This document shows positions 1 through 10,582 of a stretch of DNA of 22,603 nucleotides, piece by piece (the stretch's first letter is position 1; each line of letters opens with the position of its first letter). This DNA comes from Saccoglossus kowalevskii. Its lineage: Eukaryota; Hemichordata; Enteropneusta; Harrimaniidae. The stretch lies in the NCBI RefSeq assembly GCF_000003605.2, contig NW_003106596.1, positions 344,351 through 366,953 on the forward strand, written 5' to 3'. The translations under genes and the position numbers were made by a program. The notes beneath the pieces are model-generated. The model saw only the letters and a list, made by a program, of their open reading frames with translations, was not told the origin of the DNA and did not search any database.

Positions 1-1615
1 ACGCCAGGATATCACATTAAATTGACATTTGGTAGAGATATAGCCACACAGCCCTGTAACGTAATCCCATACATGACTATGATTTCTGTGACAAGTAAAA
101 CAAACAGTAATATGAACAACACACAGTTCTAACTAGCACCTACATAACGGCTTGAGGTATAGGATTTGTACACAAGTTACTTTGAGTAAACAATATATGC
201 CTAGCCACCCTAAAAAAATGGTGGTGTGCCATTAAGACTGTGATTTTAATATTCAATTCAAGGTAAAATTGATATAGTGACAAGAAGATTAAGTTTAGGT
301 ATCCAATACATTAGTTTCCACATACTTCGTTGAGTTAATTCTTCATCATAACACTCTTATACTAGTTAAGTGAATATTCAGATATATGTACACTTATGTA
401 TCGATTTACATATCTTGTAAATCAAATATGTGCACTGTACCACGAATCTGCCAGTGCTTGGTAAATGCTTCATTGCAGATCACTTTCTAAATTGTTTCTG
501 TGCCACTTGGCCAGTCAAATCAAATAGTGTGAAAATCACTCTGACAGGCAAGGCATCATTGTCACTATGAGAAAAGTTTTTTCATTAGTCTATATTTGCG
601 CATACTTCCTATTTTTTCTAACACTTAGAATTATCCATATATAGTACTAATTCAATATATATGTTATTATTATAATTCTGATGGGAGTGTGATAATTTGC
701 AGTCTTACAAACTAATAAACACACAATCTCAAGGAACCAAAATAAAAGCTGTTGGCTATATTCCATAATTGTATCATGAGCATCACAGACTGTGTCTGAT
801 GGTTAGGTAAATAATGTAAGCGGTAACACTAGTTCTGTTAACATCGTCTTAAATGCTCAGTTTGTGTGGAGAGTATAAAATGCGTGTCAAATGATGTGTT
901 ACCATGTTCATTTATAATTCGAACAATTTAGTCCACGTCAGAGTAATTAGTAGTATTCACGCTACACGAAACACGGGCTCAGATTTGAGATACTCTCATA
1001 TGTTTACACATCGGTTATAAAACAATACCAAAGATAAGTCAGAAAGTGTAGATTGCTGAAAACAGAAAGTTACACAGCCTCTCATAGTCAGTTGACTGTT
1101 TACCGAGAACAATATATCTGGATGTGTTCGGGTTGACTATCATGTCTGGAATGACATAACGAAATAAATAGTTGTGGACATAAAAGTATGTCTTCCAAAT
1201 GAACTTCGATTTAAACCGTACGTGAACGCTACTCGTAAACTCGCGACAATGTTCATGTTCACTTATATAAACAAAAAAAAATACGATTTTAAAAATGAAT
1301 AATGTTTGCCATGGAAGATCGCTTATCGACATTAGTGATGAGTAAACGCTACTTGTATATGTTAATGTTTACAATAAATGGTTAACTATGCTGGTTTGTG
1401 ACGATTCAAAGACATAATGTTTCTATTCCCTGCGTTCATTTCCATCTAAATGCATAATATACTGTGTCTTAGTTGCGGGTTTATTAGTTGACACGTTTTT
1501 CTTTTCAAGTTGTATCTTTATGCATGTTCTTGGTTCCTTTAGAGACACAGTAACACTTATGAATATGACCATATACAGGCACATGGTTATATTTTTTTTT
1601 AATTATTCATTTTTT
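1..1615. other. No recognisable gene
   Basis: AT-rich sequence with only short open frames. The longest, on the minus strand at 1039-1332, has no recognisable domain and a composition typical of random AT-rich translation. Confidence 0.7.
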
Positions 1616-1761
1616 GTGCCATTCAAAGAAGTACATCTCAAGTAGACATACATGGTGTCGACATAATTAAATAATTCAGTACAATTCAGTGTCGTTTTGT
1701 GTCAATCAAAAAGTACATCATCAACAGACATGCACAGTGTTGACATAATTAAATAATTTCA
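1616..1761. repeat. Diverged direct duplication, 83-bp period
   Basis: About 60 bp starting at 1616 recurs at 1699. Shared blocks include AAGTACATC, AGACATRCA and GACATAATTAAATAATT. Similarity is roughly 80 percent by eye. No further copy was seen in the window. Confidence 0.75.
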
Positions 1762-4173
1762 AAACATGGATAACCACTTGAGACGTTTTACAGAAGCTAC
1801 ATGTAACAATTACTAGATACGTCATGTCTTTCAAATCTTTCATGTTCGTTCAAACCTTAATCAATAATTGATAACGTTGGTAGAATAAATTCAAAGGAGA
1901 AACCCCTATTCATATAAAAAATCACGAAATTTTGTCGCAGTGAAAATTTCTCTGGGGGTCCACAAATCGGTTGCCAGTAACTTTCGCAAAATAATGTCCT
2001 AACAAATGCCATAAAATGCTCACATCGCGAAACCTACTGGCTGCGAAAATTAAACATTTTACAGTATATATGCGTATATACTGACCGTATTTATTAAACG
2101 TATAAAAAGAACACACGTCTAGAAACATAGAAACATATTATATCCGCCAGGTTTTGAGCAAAAAGTGTGCCACCACACCAATTTATTTGAATGCATGAGT
2201 GACATAGAGGGCAATGACATTTGCTAATTCCGTAATGCATCTGATGGACGCCACAATGTAGTGCCGCTGTTGCCATGTGAAAATCTCCGGTATCAGTGAA
2301 ATCATCAAAATGGTTATACTTTTTAAAATAACAAAATCATTCGGAAAACATTGATATAACGTAATATGTTTTAAGGTGCAGTCACGCACACGAAATAAGT
2401 AGATTATTTAATCATGTCACGAATAGTGTAAATATTTTCAAAGTGATATGTTAATGTATTGTCACGTAATACTTTTTAGTATAATTAAGATGCATGTTTG
2501 AACATATTGAATTTGTACTCAATAGTACACGACGATATAATAGCACATTTGACTACATGGGAAATTGAAGACACGTATTCTCTTGTAATTTTTTCTTTGT
2601 GATTGAACCTGATCATCATAAGATAATACATATTTTGCATAATGGTTGAGTGAAATGCATTTTTTTACATTTAAACCAATAACAATATCTCACTTTAAAG
2701 AAAATCGCATCTGCTTCCGTTTAATGATGATCGTTTATTTGGAAACGAATGTGCGCTTACAAGGACTTTGTTACTTGGCTTTGTTCTATTCTAAATGCTG
2801 CAGATCAGTCCTTTAATTATTAGTGTCTGCCATAACACAAATCGTATTTCTTCGAGGGCGAATATTACTTTATTTTATGTTGATGTGTCATTAGTTGTAA
2901 CACTCGTAGACTTTGTGTAGCGGATTGCAGTCGAGGACATTGTTCATTCGTATGGTTTCCGACCGCCCAATGGATTCCAAATCCGGCAACAGCAAAAATA
3001 ATCGCATCAAAGCTTACTAGAAAAAGATAACTTAAATTTTACTATCACCAGGACAGTGATGCTGCGCTATTATCCGCAATTCGACGTTATTTACTAGGTC
3101 AGCCGTGTCTAATTTGTGTAGATTTGTGCATTTGAATGTCAATATCGATATCAATTTAAAAAAGACATTGGCGCCAAGCAGCAATATTGTGCATTTTTGC
3201 GGTGAGTGACACGCTGGCTGATTTTAAGAAACATTCCATAACTTTACATACTGAATTCTTGTTACCGTTCTGGTGCAGCCAAACATATGGATAGGTGTCA
3301 CTGTACGTTTGGGGAATTAATGACATCTTTGGAAAGCAATGATAAAATATAAACTGTAGGTGTTACTGCTAAGTTTGTACTTCTAATGTGCGTTATATTT
3401 TCATTCATGTCATTCACCATTCTTGTTGCTTGTTTATAGTTTTATTCATTGTCGTAATGATATGCAAATTTGGGGCTATTTAAGCTCCATTGCCCCATAT
3501 ACTATGATTTAACAAACAAATGTTTAAAAGTGAAATTGACATAATAAAAACAATTATCTTACAAATATCCAGTTGCCCAGAGCTCATGTTACTGAGAACT
3601 AAGCCTATTCTGTCGATCGAAATTCGTCATTATACCCACGAATTAAAGTGAGCATGAATCAAAGTAGACCAACGGTATCCAGTTATTGTGTGTATGTGTC
3701 ATGTATAGGAACATCAACACCATTACCTTTCTGCTCACAATATTATGTTTTTACATTCCCATAGATACGGATTAACGTCAGTGAAACCTGCAGTCAATAA
3801 CCATTAGTTGGGACATTCAATTGCCTTTGTCTGATACAGCTGTCATATTGTGAAGCCTTTGTATGGAATTGAAGCGTCTGGGAAAAACTGAAGTAGATAT
3901 CACTGCTGAATTTGTTTTCAAGGATACTATTGGACAGTAGCTATCGATTTGTTTTAATTGTTCATTTTACACTCACGTTGATGTTGATCAAAGAACATTT
4001 CGGATAATAATATACGCTGATTTAGTGTATGCGTGATTACTGAACTTAGCAGCTCAATGATGAAAGCGTGTGATTATTGAGAAGGTAATCATCTCGCATT
4101 AACCGGGCCCGACCTTCGTATACTAAGTCGATAGATCCCCGGACGTTAACACCTCCAAATTTCAACGAAAAGA
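1762..4173. other. Upstream flank of the receptor, no recognisable gene
   Basis: The minus-strand open frames at 1922-2389 overlap each other and resemble no family. A perfect TTGGCGCCAA palindrome (3168-3177, E2F-like) and GTGAGT 3' of it are isolated signals. A non-coding first exon of the receptor could lie here but cannot be placed. Confidence 0.65.
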
Positions 4174-4182
4174 TTTATAAAC
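4174..4182 (+). promoter_or_regulatory. TATA-like box upstream of the receptor
   Basis: TTTATAAAC stands 96 bp before the ATG. A start site about 30 bp downstream would give a 5' UTR of roughly 70 nt with no upstream ATG. AT-rich DNA produces such motifs by chance, and a further non-coding 5' exon cannot be excluded. Confidence 0.3.
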
Positions 4183-4277
4183 GGTGAATTTCATTTGTGC
4201 TGTCACGTTGTGCTGCCACGTCTTCTTCACCCAACAACGGACACCAATTGTGAATCTCCAATCAAAAATCTGCAATT

Positions 4278-4939
4278 ATGGCATTGTCGTTCTCGTACAA
4301 TCCAAGTTTGAACTTCACTCTAAATTCCACATTCATATCTTCAGTAGAATACGATTACGAGTACAACTGGAACGACACATGTCAAGATTTCCAACAGCCA
4401 ATCATAGAGACCTTTATATGGACTTTACTTTTTGGCGCGATGATTGTAACAGCTGCGGTTGGAAACTGCATTGTTATGTGGATCGTCCTCGCCCATCGCC
4501 GTATGAGAACAGTGACTAACTATTTCATCGTTAACTTAGCTCTCGCCGATGCCCTAAACGCAATTTTCAATATCTCGTTCACTTTCAGCTACGTCCTCCG
4601 AAACGATTGGTATTTTGGGAATGCATATTGCAAGATCGTACGATTTATCTCGCCATTAACAGTCGCTTCAAGTATATTCACTCTAATGGCTATAAGTATA
4701 GACAGATATATCGCGATAGTTCACCCCATGAGACCGAGGATGTCTAAGGTTCTGGCTAAAACAATTATCGCCGTCGTGTGGATTACGTCAGCCGCAATCG
4801 CCCTCCCTTGGCTTATATTTACCAATATCGACTTTAGTGCATGTCCTCCTCCTGCGATAACGGACACACCCATCCACGTACGAAGAGTATGTGCCACAAT
4901 ATGGCCCGACCAAGAAAATTATGGAGATTGGTACTTCTG
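4278..4939 (+). CDS. TACR: Receptor exon 1 (N-terminus to ECL2)
   Basis: This exon encodes residues 1-220 and two bases of the TGG codon for W221. The start is supported three ways: an in-frame TGA lies at 4251-4253, the ATG has A at -3 and G at +4, and no ATG lies between the TATA-like box and this one. The donor is CTG|GTAAGT at 4940, and the exon ends in phase 2. It carries TM1-TM4 and most of extracellular loop 2, including a proline run CPPP at 189-192. From memory, vertebrate tachykinin receptors have an additional intron near the end of TM3. It is absent here, so this exon would equal vertebrate exons 1 and 2 fused. Confidence 0.93.
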
Positions 4940-7900
4940 GTAAGTCTAAATTAAAGCATGATATTATGAGTTATAAAATGAAGGTCGGAATACTAATGAT
5001 ATATTAGTAATATCCTGAAATCACAAAGTTTGAAATATTAATGAACGTTTTGCATCTAAGATTAAAAAATGCTTGTATGTGTATCTGTACAATGAGAAGG
5101 CGAGTTATAGCGGAAGTTAAATTACCTGAACGATATCCGTGTATTTCCTTGCATTCCCTGCTTCAAACAGTTCCCCGAATCATTTTGTTATTCTTAAATA
5201 CGTTTTATTACCTCCGTCGTTAAGGGATTTTTAGTGCACTGCGAGATTTCGCATATTGTGTGAAATTTGATTTTGAACTTGAATTTCTTTGTTTTATAGT
5301 TCAGCGTCGAAATGCATAGGTTTCATAGGCGATTATCGCGTTGAGATATATTTACTTCATCAAAATGCAATGTTCGATTTCACGCATAACGCTGGATTTC
5401 GTAATAAGGGGGAAATTTTGCCATAAATAAATTCTGATTTAATTTATATTTAATTTATACGTGGAGACAAATAAATAGTGAAACACAACTTTAATTTAAA
5501 TTGCCTATCTGTTAATAAAGATAGTTTAACTGTATAGGTTTAATATAAAACATAACACGTGATATAAGAGTGATACGAAATGTATATACGTATAGTCTAA
5601 CTATACGTCAATAATTACACTAAGTTTGTTTCTGCGTGATAAGATAGCATTTCACACACGTTATACTGATGTATAAGTTAATGGCAACGATTTAGTTTAA
5701 CGGCGCTGGGGTCACTGACAAAAACACGTATTCTGGTTATTTCGCTACGTAGACGGTACTATAGGCTATGCAAGGAGGCACGGCTGTAATATAACATGTA
5801 TTGATAAAATGGTGAAGTATTTCATTTCAAACAGATAAATCGATCATAAAAATGTGTCTGCATCAATTCTGCTAGACGAGGCGATTATATCATACGCTGG
5901 ACGCTAAAATAATGCGTTTTTATTCAGAACACCTTGCATCATTATAAGAGGCGTGGGACCGTCTTTTTAATCACCCATTTAAACCGACTGATCGACGTAG
6001 TTGTGTAAAGAAAAACTAAACCTCTGAATGAAGCAGTGATTTCTATTACACGTTTTTAGTGTAGTCTTAACAACGTGTTTGATGACTACAACTGCAGTGA
6101 CATCGTTTCCAATACCTTCAAACTAATGATTGGAATATATTATTGTACGCTTCCATAGTTAATTAAACGTTTTAATTAAATGTACAGTCAATAAAGGACG
6201 AGTCAAAGATTGATAGTGCAAATAAAAAGGTACATTTTCTTAGAAAAATGCCCGATAAACGTATTATACTACGTCATCGCTTAGTATTGTCGGTCTATAT
6301 ATCAAGTAATATCAGTTGATGATTTGTGAAACATATATCAATTGAAATTTTGTGAAATTTTTCCAGATTCTTAGTCTACCTCGACTTAAACATTATTGGG
6401 TTTATGGCAGTGGGATTCGATAAAATGTAACAATTGATGGTAGATGATAATGTTACGTGATAGTCAATGTGCGAGTTGCAATATTCGCTATGTTCCATGT
6501 ACCCAAATGCTCTTCATTTCTACTATACTACATACTAGAGATATGTACAGATAGAGATGTGTACACAATTGTGACAATTTTGTAGTTTTGATCATGGTGT
6601 GGGTGAATGATGTCATGAAACAATTATTAATACACAGATCGCTGTTTTTGTTGGCGTGGATACGACAGGAAGTGAAATTAAACGTCAAGTACAGTTTTAC
6701 TTTGTATATATGTAGGTACAGCTTCAGTTACATGGTGGCCACGTACTTCCTACCGTTGATTGCACAAGGCGTGTCTTATAGTATCGTTGGCTTTAAGCTA
6801 TGGGGCAGTCAGGCTCCTGGTGAGATATCAAACAGACACAGAGAGCAGTTAAATGCAAAAAGAAAGGTATGTATATTGTAGTTATAATTCACAGACACAA
6901 CTAAGTACAAGTTGGAGAAAGATATATAGAATTCAGGGTAAAGAGGTGAATATATCAAAGTACACATGTTATCAACCACCGTACGCTAGTAGTTCTTGGC
7001 AAACAACTGTCGTATTCCATTGACTTCGTTATATGAAATGGAGATTCTCTTTGATGTAGCAATGAATCAGATTATTGCCACTAGCCATGGTTCATTACCT
7101 TAATTTATTCATTCACCTATTTATATTTAATTGGAATACCATTTTTATTTGAAATAAAGCACAATAAAATGTATTTGACCAAATGTAAGTATTTGTCGAT
7201 ATGTGTGACCAAAAAATAATGTACGGTATGTAATGACGTTTACCTGTTTTGCATACAGGTTGTGAAAATGATGATTCTAGTCGTTGTTATCTTTGCAATC
7301 TGCTGGCTTCCGGTTCATATCTACTTCCTACTGGGACGAAGCTACAGCGATGTATTGTACAGTCATCCTAATGCCCGTGAGATTTACATGGCTGTGTTTT
7401 GGTTGGGAATGAGCAATTCAATGTACAATCCGTTCATCTACTGCTGGCTGAACGATAGGTAAGTTGTCACCCACATCATATCTCTTCTGGTAACTATGTA
7501 ATGTCGTTACCTTTAGCATATGAAGCTAAGTACTTAAAGGTTTAATTGCGACAGGTTGTGGAGATTATCGACGATATTAACGGCTACTACACAATAAACA
7601 TCCTGCTTGGGACAAACTCAGAATACATTAAAAGACTTGGTTTGCTTCGGAGGAAGTCAGTTGTTCATACAATCGCCTTATTATTGCTCAAGACAGTCAA
7701 TATTGGCCGTCTTTCCAATGAACTTTCCATCAGCGCATTACTATGTCTAAATCCCTTCTTCTGAGAATACGCAAGATTATTTTGTTTCCTTCGTATAATT
7801 AAATTGAACTCTCTGTTTATCATATACTACCAGCATTCCAATGCTTCACTCCATTAATTTATAGCTTTAGAACAGGATTCAAGCAAAGTTTTCCATTTGC

Positions 7901-9820
7901 TTCCGTGTGTACACTATACCTCGGATGAATGGAACAAATTGTTGGGATACACAAAAGTGGCAAACAAAAACCGAGTACATGACGTATCCGCGATCAGAAA
8001 TAAGATGATGTCACGAGTGTGAAAGCAAAGCTCGTTTCTGGTTGGTCGTTTTGTCCCACGTCGTATGCTCCCCTATGGAATGTGACTGAATTGCATGACT
8101 ATTTTTTGATGAAACCATTACATTAAGACATCATGTAGAGCACAAGGTTTTAGATCCGTGTCTGAATTGATATTTACTAACCGGTTGTCTGCTATTTTTT
8201 AATTATTTGGGCATTAGTGAAATAGCTTCTGGGGGAAGTAGTAGATTCAATGAGCTACTCGGCTTTAAAGAGTTATGGGACGAGATTATTTCATATAAGT
8301 TAGTATATATGTTAATCAATCACATTTCTTTCATAAAGCACACTCCTTATCATTCAATTTTCTTGCACGTCTCATTTAGTTACATGTATAATACATATAT
8401 ATTGATTTTTGATTAACGGGTAAATTAAAACAAAGCTAATTTAACTTGTATTATAAACACTTTAGAATCACGTTGGCACGCCGGTCACACTGGTTCTCAT
8501 TGCAAAGGGTCACGATCCCCCTGCTAAATGTTAACTGTTAAATATAATACTTATATACATATACACACATTATATCCACTCTATCTTACTTTCTTGAATC
8601 ACAGCACTTTCCATTTACTCTTTTTTTGTAAAATATCCTCAATCTTGAAATGAACTTTAACTATTGCATGTGGCATTTAAATCTCCAATGCGTCTGCATC
8701 CTACCAACCAATCAGAATCCGGCTCATGCTTCTGGATCGTGGTTGTACATAATGTAATGCATGTGTGACCAACCAAGACTCTACACAAAAGGCCGTTGGT
8801 GGCTCCACTATTTATTCACCTGGACAGTTCAGTCAGCAAATGTTGACTAAATTTTAGTGCGCCACCAGCGGCTAAATCCTCTAATATCATGATTTATATT
8901 ATTTGATATACCTCATTGATGGCGCTTTCGCGGTTTAATACGAAAAATTACTTTCAAGAGTGCAGATAAAGTTGAAGTTTATTTATTTTCATTTAGTATT
9001 TTATAAACAGGGCGAAATCGTTTGCAATATTATTCAATACGAGATATAATGCGTCAGTTTGTTACTATGAGTTCATTATGTTTCTGCACATTCCTTACTA
9101 CATACACAATGTTCACATGTGCAATTAGTGTGCTGCAGCCACTCCGAAGTGTCCGTCATTTCACTTAAAGATAGTATTCATATATACAATCACATGCTGC
9201 TCACGTGACTAGCTCACCAAGTTCACGACGTCTTATATAACTTACAAACTACGTATACGATGTTCATAGTCGTGTACGGTAATATAAGATCAGAATTATA
9301 TTTCGCGAACACCAACCATTTCACACACTAAAACATTTGTATTTCAGTTTACCAAAGCACACCTGGATTTTGGTGTTGTTCTACAACGCACACGGTCATC
9401 ACCCTGTAATACAAGTTTCTATACCATTCTCAAGATTTCCCAATAATCCAAATGTAAAACATTGCCAATTAAATTGTGGTGTAACTATGAAGCAAAATGG
9501 CGGATTTGATGACGTATGGCGACATTAATGACGTACTACACAACATGGCGGATATGACGACTTACTTGCGTCAAAATGCGTTTTCAGTATGTCCTTGATT
9601 ATGTGAAACGCATTTATTCTCTTACAGATTCCGGCGCGGCTTCAGGAAGGCCCTTCGGTGGCTGCCGTGTTTCAAATGGGCGCAAGATGAACGGGTCGAT
9701 TCTCAACGACCAACAACTCTGAGCGGCACGTATAGTACTACTCAAGGGATGAAGTTGATGAGGAACGGATCAGACATGAAAACAACGGTCGACGAATCCA
9801 TGCTAGAGAATACGCTTTGA
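4278..9820 (+). CDS. TACR: Tachykinin receptor-like neuropeptide GPCR, complete, four coding exons
   Basis: Join 4278-4939, 6716-6866, 7259-7458, 9628-9820: 1206 nt, 401 residues, the usual length for tachykinin receptors. The N-terminus is extracellular with glycosylation sequons at N12, N16 and N32. TM1 (about 44-71) has GN at 62-63. TM2 (81-105) has NLALAD, with D91 at position 2.50. C118 and C205 can form the TM3-ECL2 disulfide. DRY is 142-144, W168 is in TM4 and P234 in TM5. ICL3 ends in NAKRK (267-271). TM6 has CWLP (286-289) and TM7 has NPFIY (328-332). Helix 8 is [11 protein letters not shown], followed by C352 as a palmitoylation candidate and an S/T-rich tail. The loops [23 protein letters not shown] and MYNP...YCWLNDRFR match invertebrate tachykinin receptors better than NPY or luqin receptors. 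By family it binds an amidated tachykinin peptide and signals through G proteins, probably Gq. No frameshift or premature stop was found. All introns are GT-AG. Confidence 0.93.
4940..6715 (+). other. Receptor intron 1
   Basis: This 1776-bp phase-2 intron is bounded by GTAAGT and TATGTAG. It is AT-rich and I recognise no repeat family or nested gene in it. A 60-codon open frame at 5041-5223 has no family resemblance and no matching splice phase. Confidence 0.9.
6716..6866 (+). CDS. TACR: Receptor exon 2 (TM5 and ICL3)
   Basis: The acceptor is TATATGTAG|GTACAGC. Joining G to the TG left by exon 1 makes TGG (W221) and continues into [14 protein letters not shown]. The other nearby AG, at 6720-6721, would break the frame and lose the conserved TM5 start, so I chose 6716. 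The exon is 151 bp and ends after AAG (K271) in phase 0, with donor GTATGT at 6867. The reading frame is open for about 128 nt upstream of the acceptor by chance; that stretch lacks receptor similarity and I excluded it. Confidence 0.92.
6867..7258 (+). other. Receptor intron 2
   Basis: This 392-bp phase-0 intron runs from GTATGT to GCATACAG. Nothing else is recognisable in it. Confidence 0.9.
7259..7458 (+). CDS. TACR: Receptor exon 3 (TM6 to start of helix 8)
   Basis: The acceptor is GCATACAG|GTTGTG, continuing VVKMM directly after KRK as in the family. The 200-bp exon encodes V272 to D337 and two bases of R338, covering TM6 with CWLPVH, ECL3 with the HPNA turn, and TM7 with MYNPFIYCW. The donor is ATAG|GTAAGT at 7459, leaving phase 2. 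From memory, the vertebrate counterpart is about the same length (197 bp). Confidence 0.93.
9348..9528 (+). other. Candidate alternative last exon of the receptor
   Basis: A plausible acceptor (ACATTTGTATTTCAG|TTTACC) is followed by an open frame in the phase exon 3 requires. AG from exon 3 plus T gives AGT, then [16 protein letters not shown], ending at TAA 9526-9528. Using it would replace R338 and the whole helix 8 and tail with about 60 unrelated residues containing several H, N and C. The phase match and length are suggestive, but nothing in the peptide resembles a known receptor tail. This is an inference only. Confidence 0.2.
9493..9570. promoter_or_regulatory. Cluster of ATGGCG(G) and TGACGTA motifs
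   Basis: Within 78 bp there are three ATGGCG words (two extending to ATGGCGGAT) and two TGACGTA words (9510-9516 and 9529-9535). ATGGCGG resembles the YY1 core and TGACGTA resembles a CREB/ATF half-type site. The cluster lies 60-130 bp upstream of the last exon, so it could be an intronic enhancer or internal promoter. Function is unproven. Confidence 0.25.
9628..9820 (+). CDS. TACR: Receptor exon 4 (helix 8, C-terminal tail, stop)
   Basis: The acceptor is CTCTTACAG|ATTCCGG. The first A completes R338, and the exon reads [15 protein letters not shown], a typical tachykinin receptor helix 8 with C352 as a likely palmitoylation site. The remaining roughly 50 residues are hydrophilic, rich in S, T and D, and end NTL before TGA at 9818-9820. 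The S/T clusters ([10 protein letters not shown]) are plausible receptor-kinase and arrestin sites by analogy. The exon is visibly more GC-rich than the surrounding introns. Confidence 0.9.
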
Positions 9821-10048
9821 ATCATTACAATTGTAATGATCTTTGATTTTGTCGGAAGAAAGTACTCTCACACCAAAACAAGCAAATGACGCAAGGCTAC
9901 AAACTTACCAAAATTACAAATGTTTCATTGTAAAGTGAAATGCTGTGTTACTTCCGGCCAAAAATGATGGACGATAGACAACGGGGCGTATATTTTAAAC
10001 TATATTTGTAGGTAATGGTATGATGAAGTCTTGAACCAATTTGTCAAG

Positions 10049-10142
10049 AACCAATCCCAAGACTGGTTACAGACCAGTTGAGCGAGGCTAACCGAGTCGT
10101 AAACTCGTTTTTGGTTCGTAACCAGTCTTATGACTGATTGTT
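10049..10142. repeat. Fold-back inverted repeat in the 3' flank
   Basis: AAGACTGGTTAC (10059-10070) pairs perfectly with GTAACCAGTCTT (10118-10129), with imperfect pairing outside it. The spacer holds a second perfect hairpin, CGAGT-CGTAA-ACTCG, at 10093-10107. An extra ACCAGT at 10073 can pair with the first arm instead. It lies about 230 bp beyond the receptor stop codon, so it may be in the 3' UTR or be a small fold-back element. Confidence 0.6.
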
Positions 10143-10398
10143 GCCACATTCTGAATAGGCCACGCCTCCAACTGTGTCGTGCGTTCGGGCAAACCGTTTA
10201 TCATTCATAAATAGAGTCAATTTCTGTAGTTTTATTGATTTATTCTGCATATATCGGTAAAATATAGGCAAGGCATTGGTAAAATTTGAAAGAGCAACTA
10301 TTATTCTTCAACCTGGTATTTTTTCGCTCATAGGGACTGCTGTGATTTGGGTCGCAGCATGTATGCACGGCATAATTTGTTACGTCGAAAACATTGTT

Positions 10399-10404
10399 AA
10401 TAAA
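10399..10404 (+). terminator. Candidate polyadenylation signal AATAAA
   Basis: This is the first canonical AATAAA I found downstream of the receptor stop codon, 579 nt beyond it. A second lies at 10577-10582. No strong GU-rich element stands out after either, so assignment is tentative. Confidence 0.3.
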
Positions 10405-10582
10405 CAACCTGCTCTCTGATTGGTATTGTCGCAGTATGTACTTTGCTGAAGTCAATCATTTGGATAATTTCAATCGATATCAGTGATGACATTTGAAAGA
10501 AATTTGCCATATTTGGCGTATCAGCCGAGCCGCTACTATCCTAGTTACGACCAGTTACGGGTTCTTCGACTTCCGCAATAAA

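Larger units (their letters stand above)
7459..9627 (+). other. Receptor intron 3
   Basis: This 2169-bp phase-2 intron runs from GTAAGT to TCTTACAG. It contains a candidate alternative terminal exon (9348-9528) and a motif cluster (9493-9570), listed separately. I see no transposon coding sequence in the rest. An open frame at 7546-7764 follows a CAG but is out of phase with exon 3. Confidence 0.88.

Noticed and set aside
1039-1332. Minus-strand 97-codon open frame as a gene
   Set aside because: No conserved motif, AT-driven composition (many F, I, Y) and no splice-consistent neighbours.
4184-4519. 111-codon open frame overlapping receptor exon 1 in another phase
   Set aside because: It starts at a non-ATG codon, has no family resemblance, and is explained by overlap with the constrained receptor sequence.
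5041-5223. 60-codon open frame in intron 1
   Set aside because: No recognisable domain and no compatible splice sites. The length is expected by chance.
6588-6715. Open frame extending upstream of receptor exon 2
   Set aside because: The receptor similarity starts sharply at W221/Y222 after a proper acceptor, and the upstream residues match nothing in the family.
7546-7764. Open frame after a CAG in intron 3 as an alternative exon
   Set aside because: Exon 3 leaves phase 2. Joined there, the required frame hits a stop within about 14 codons.
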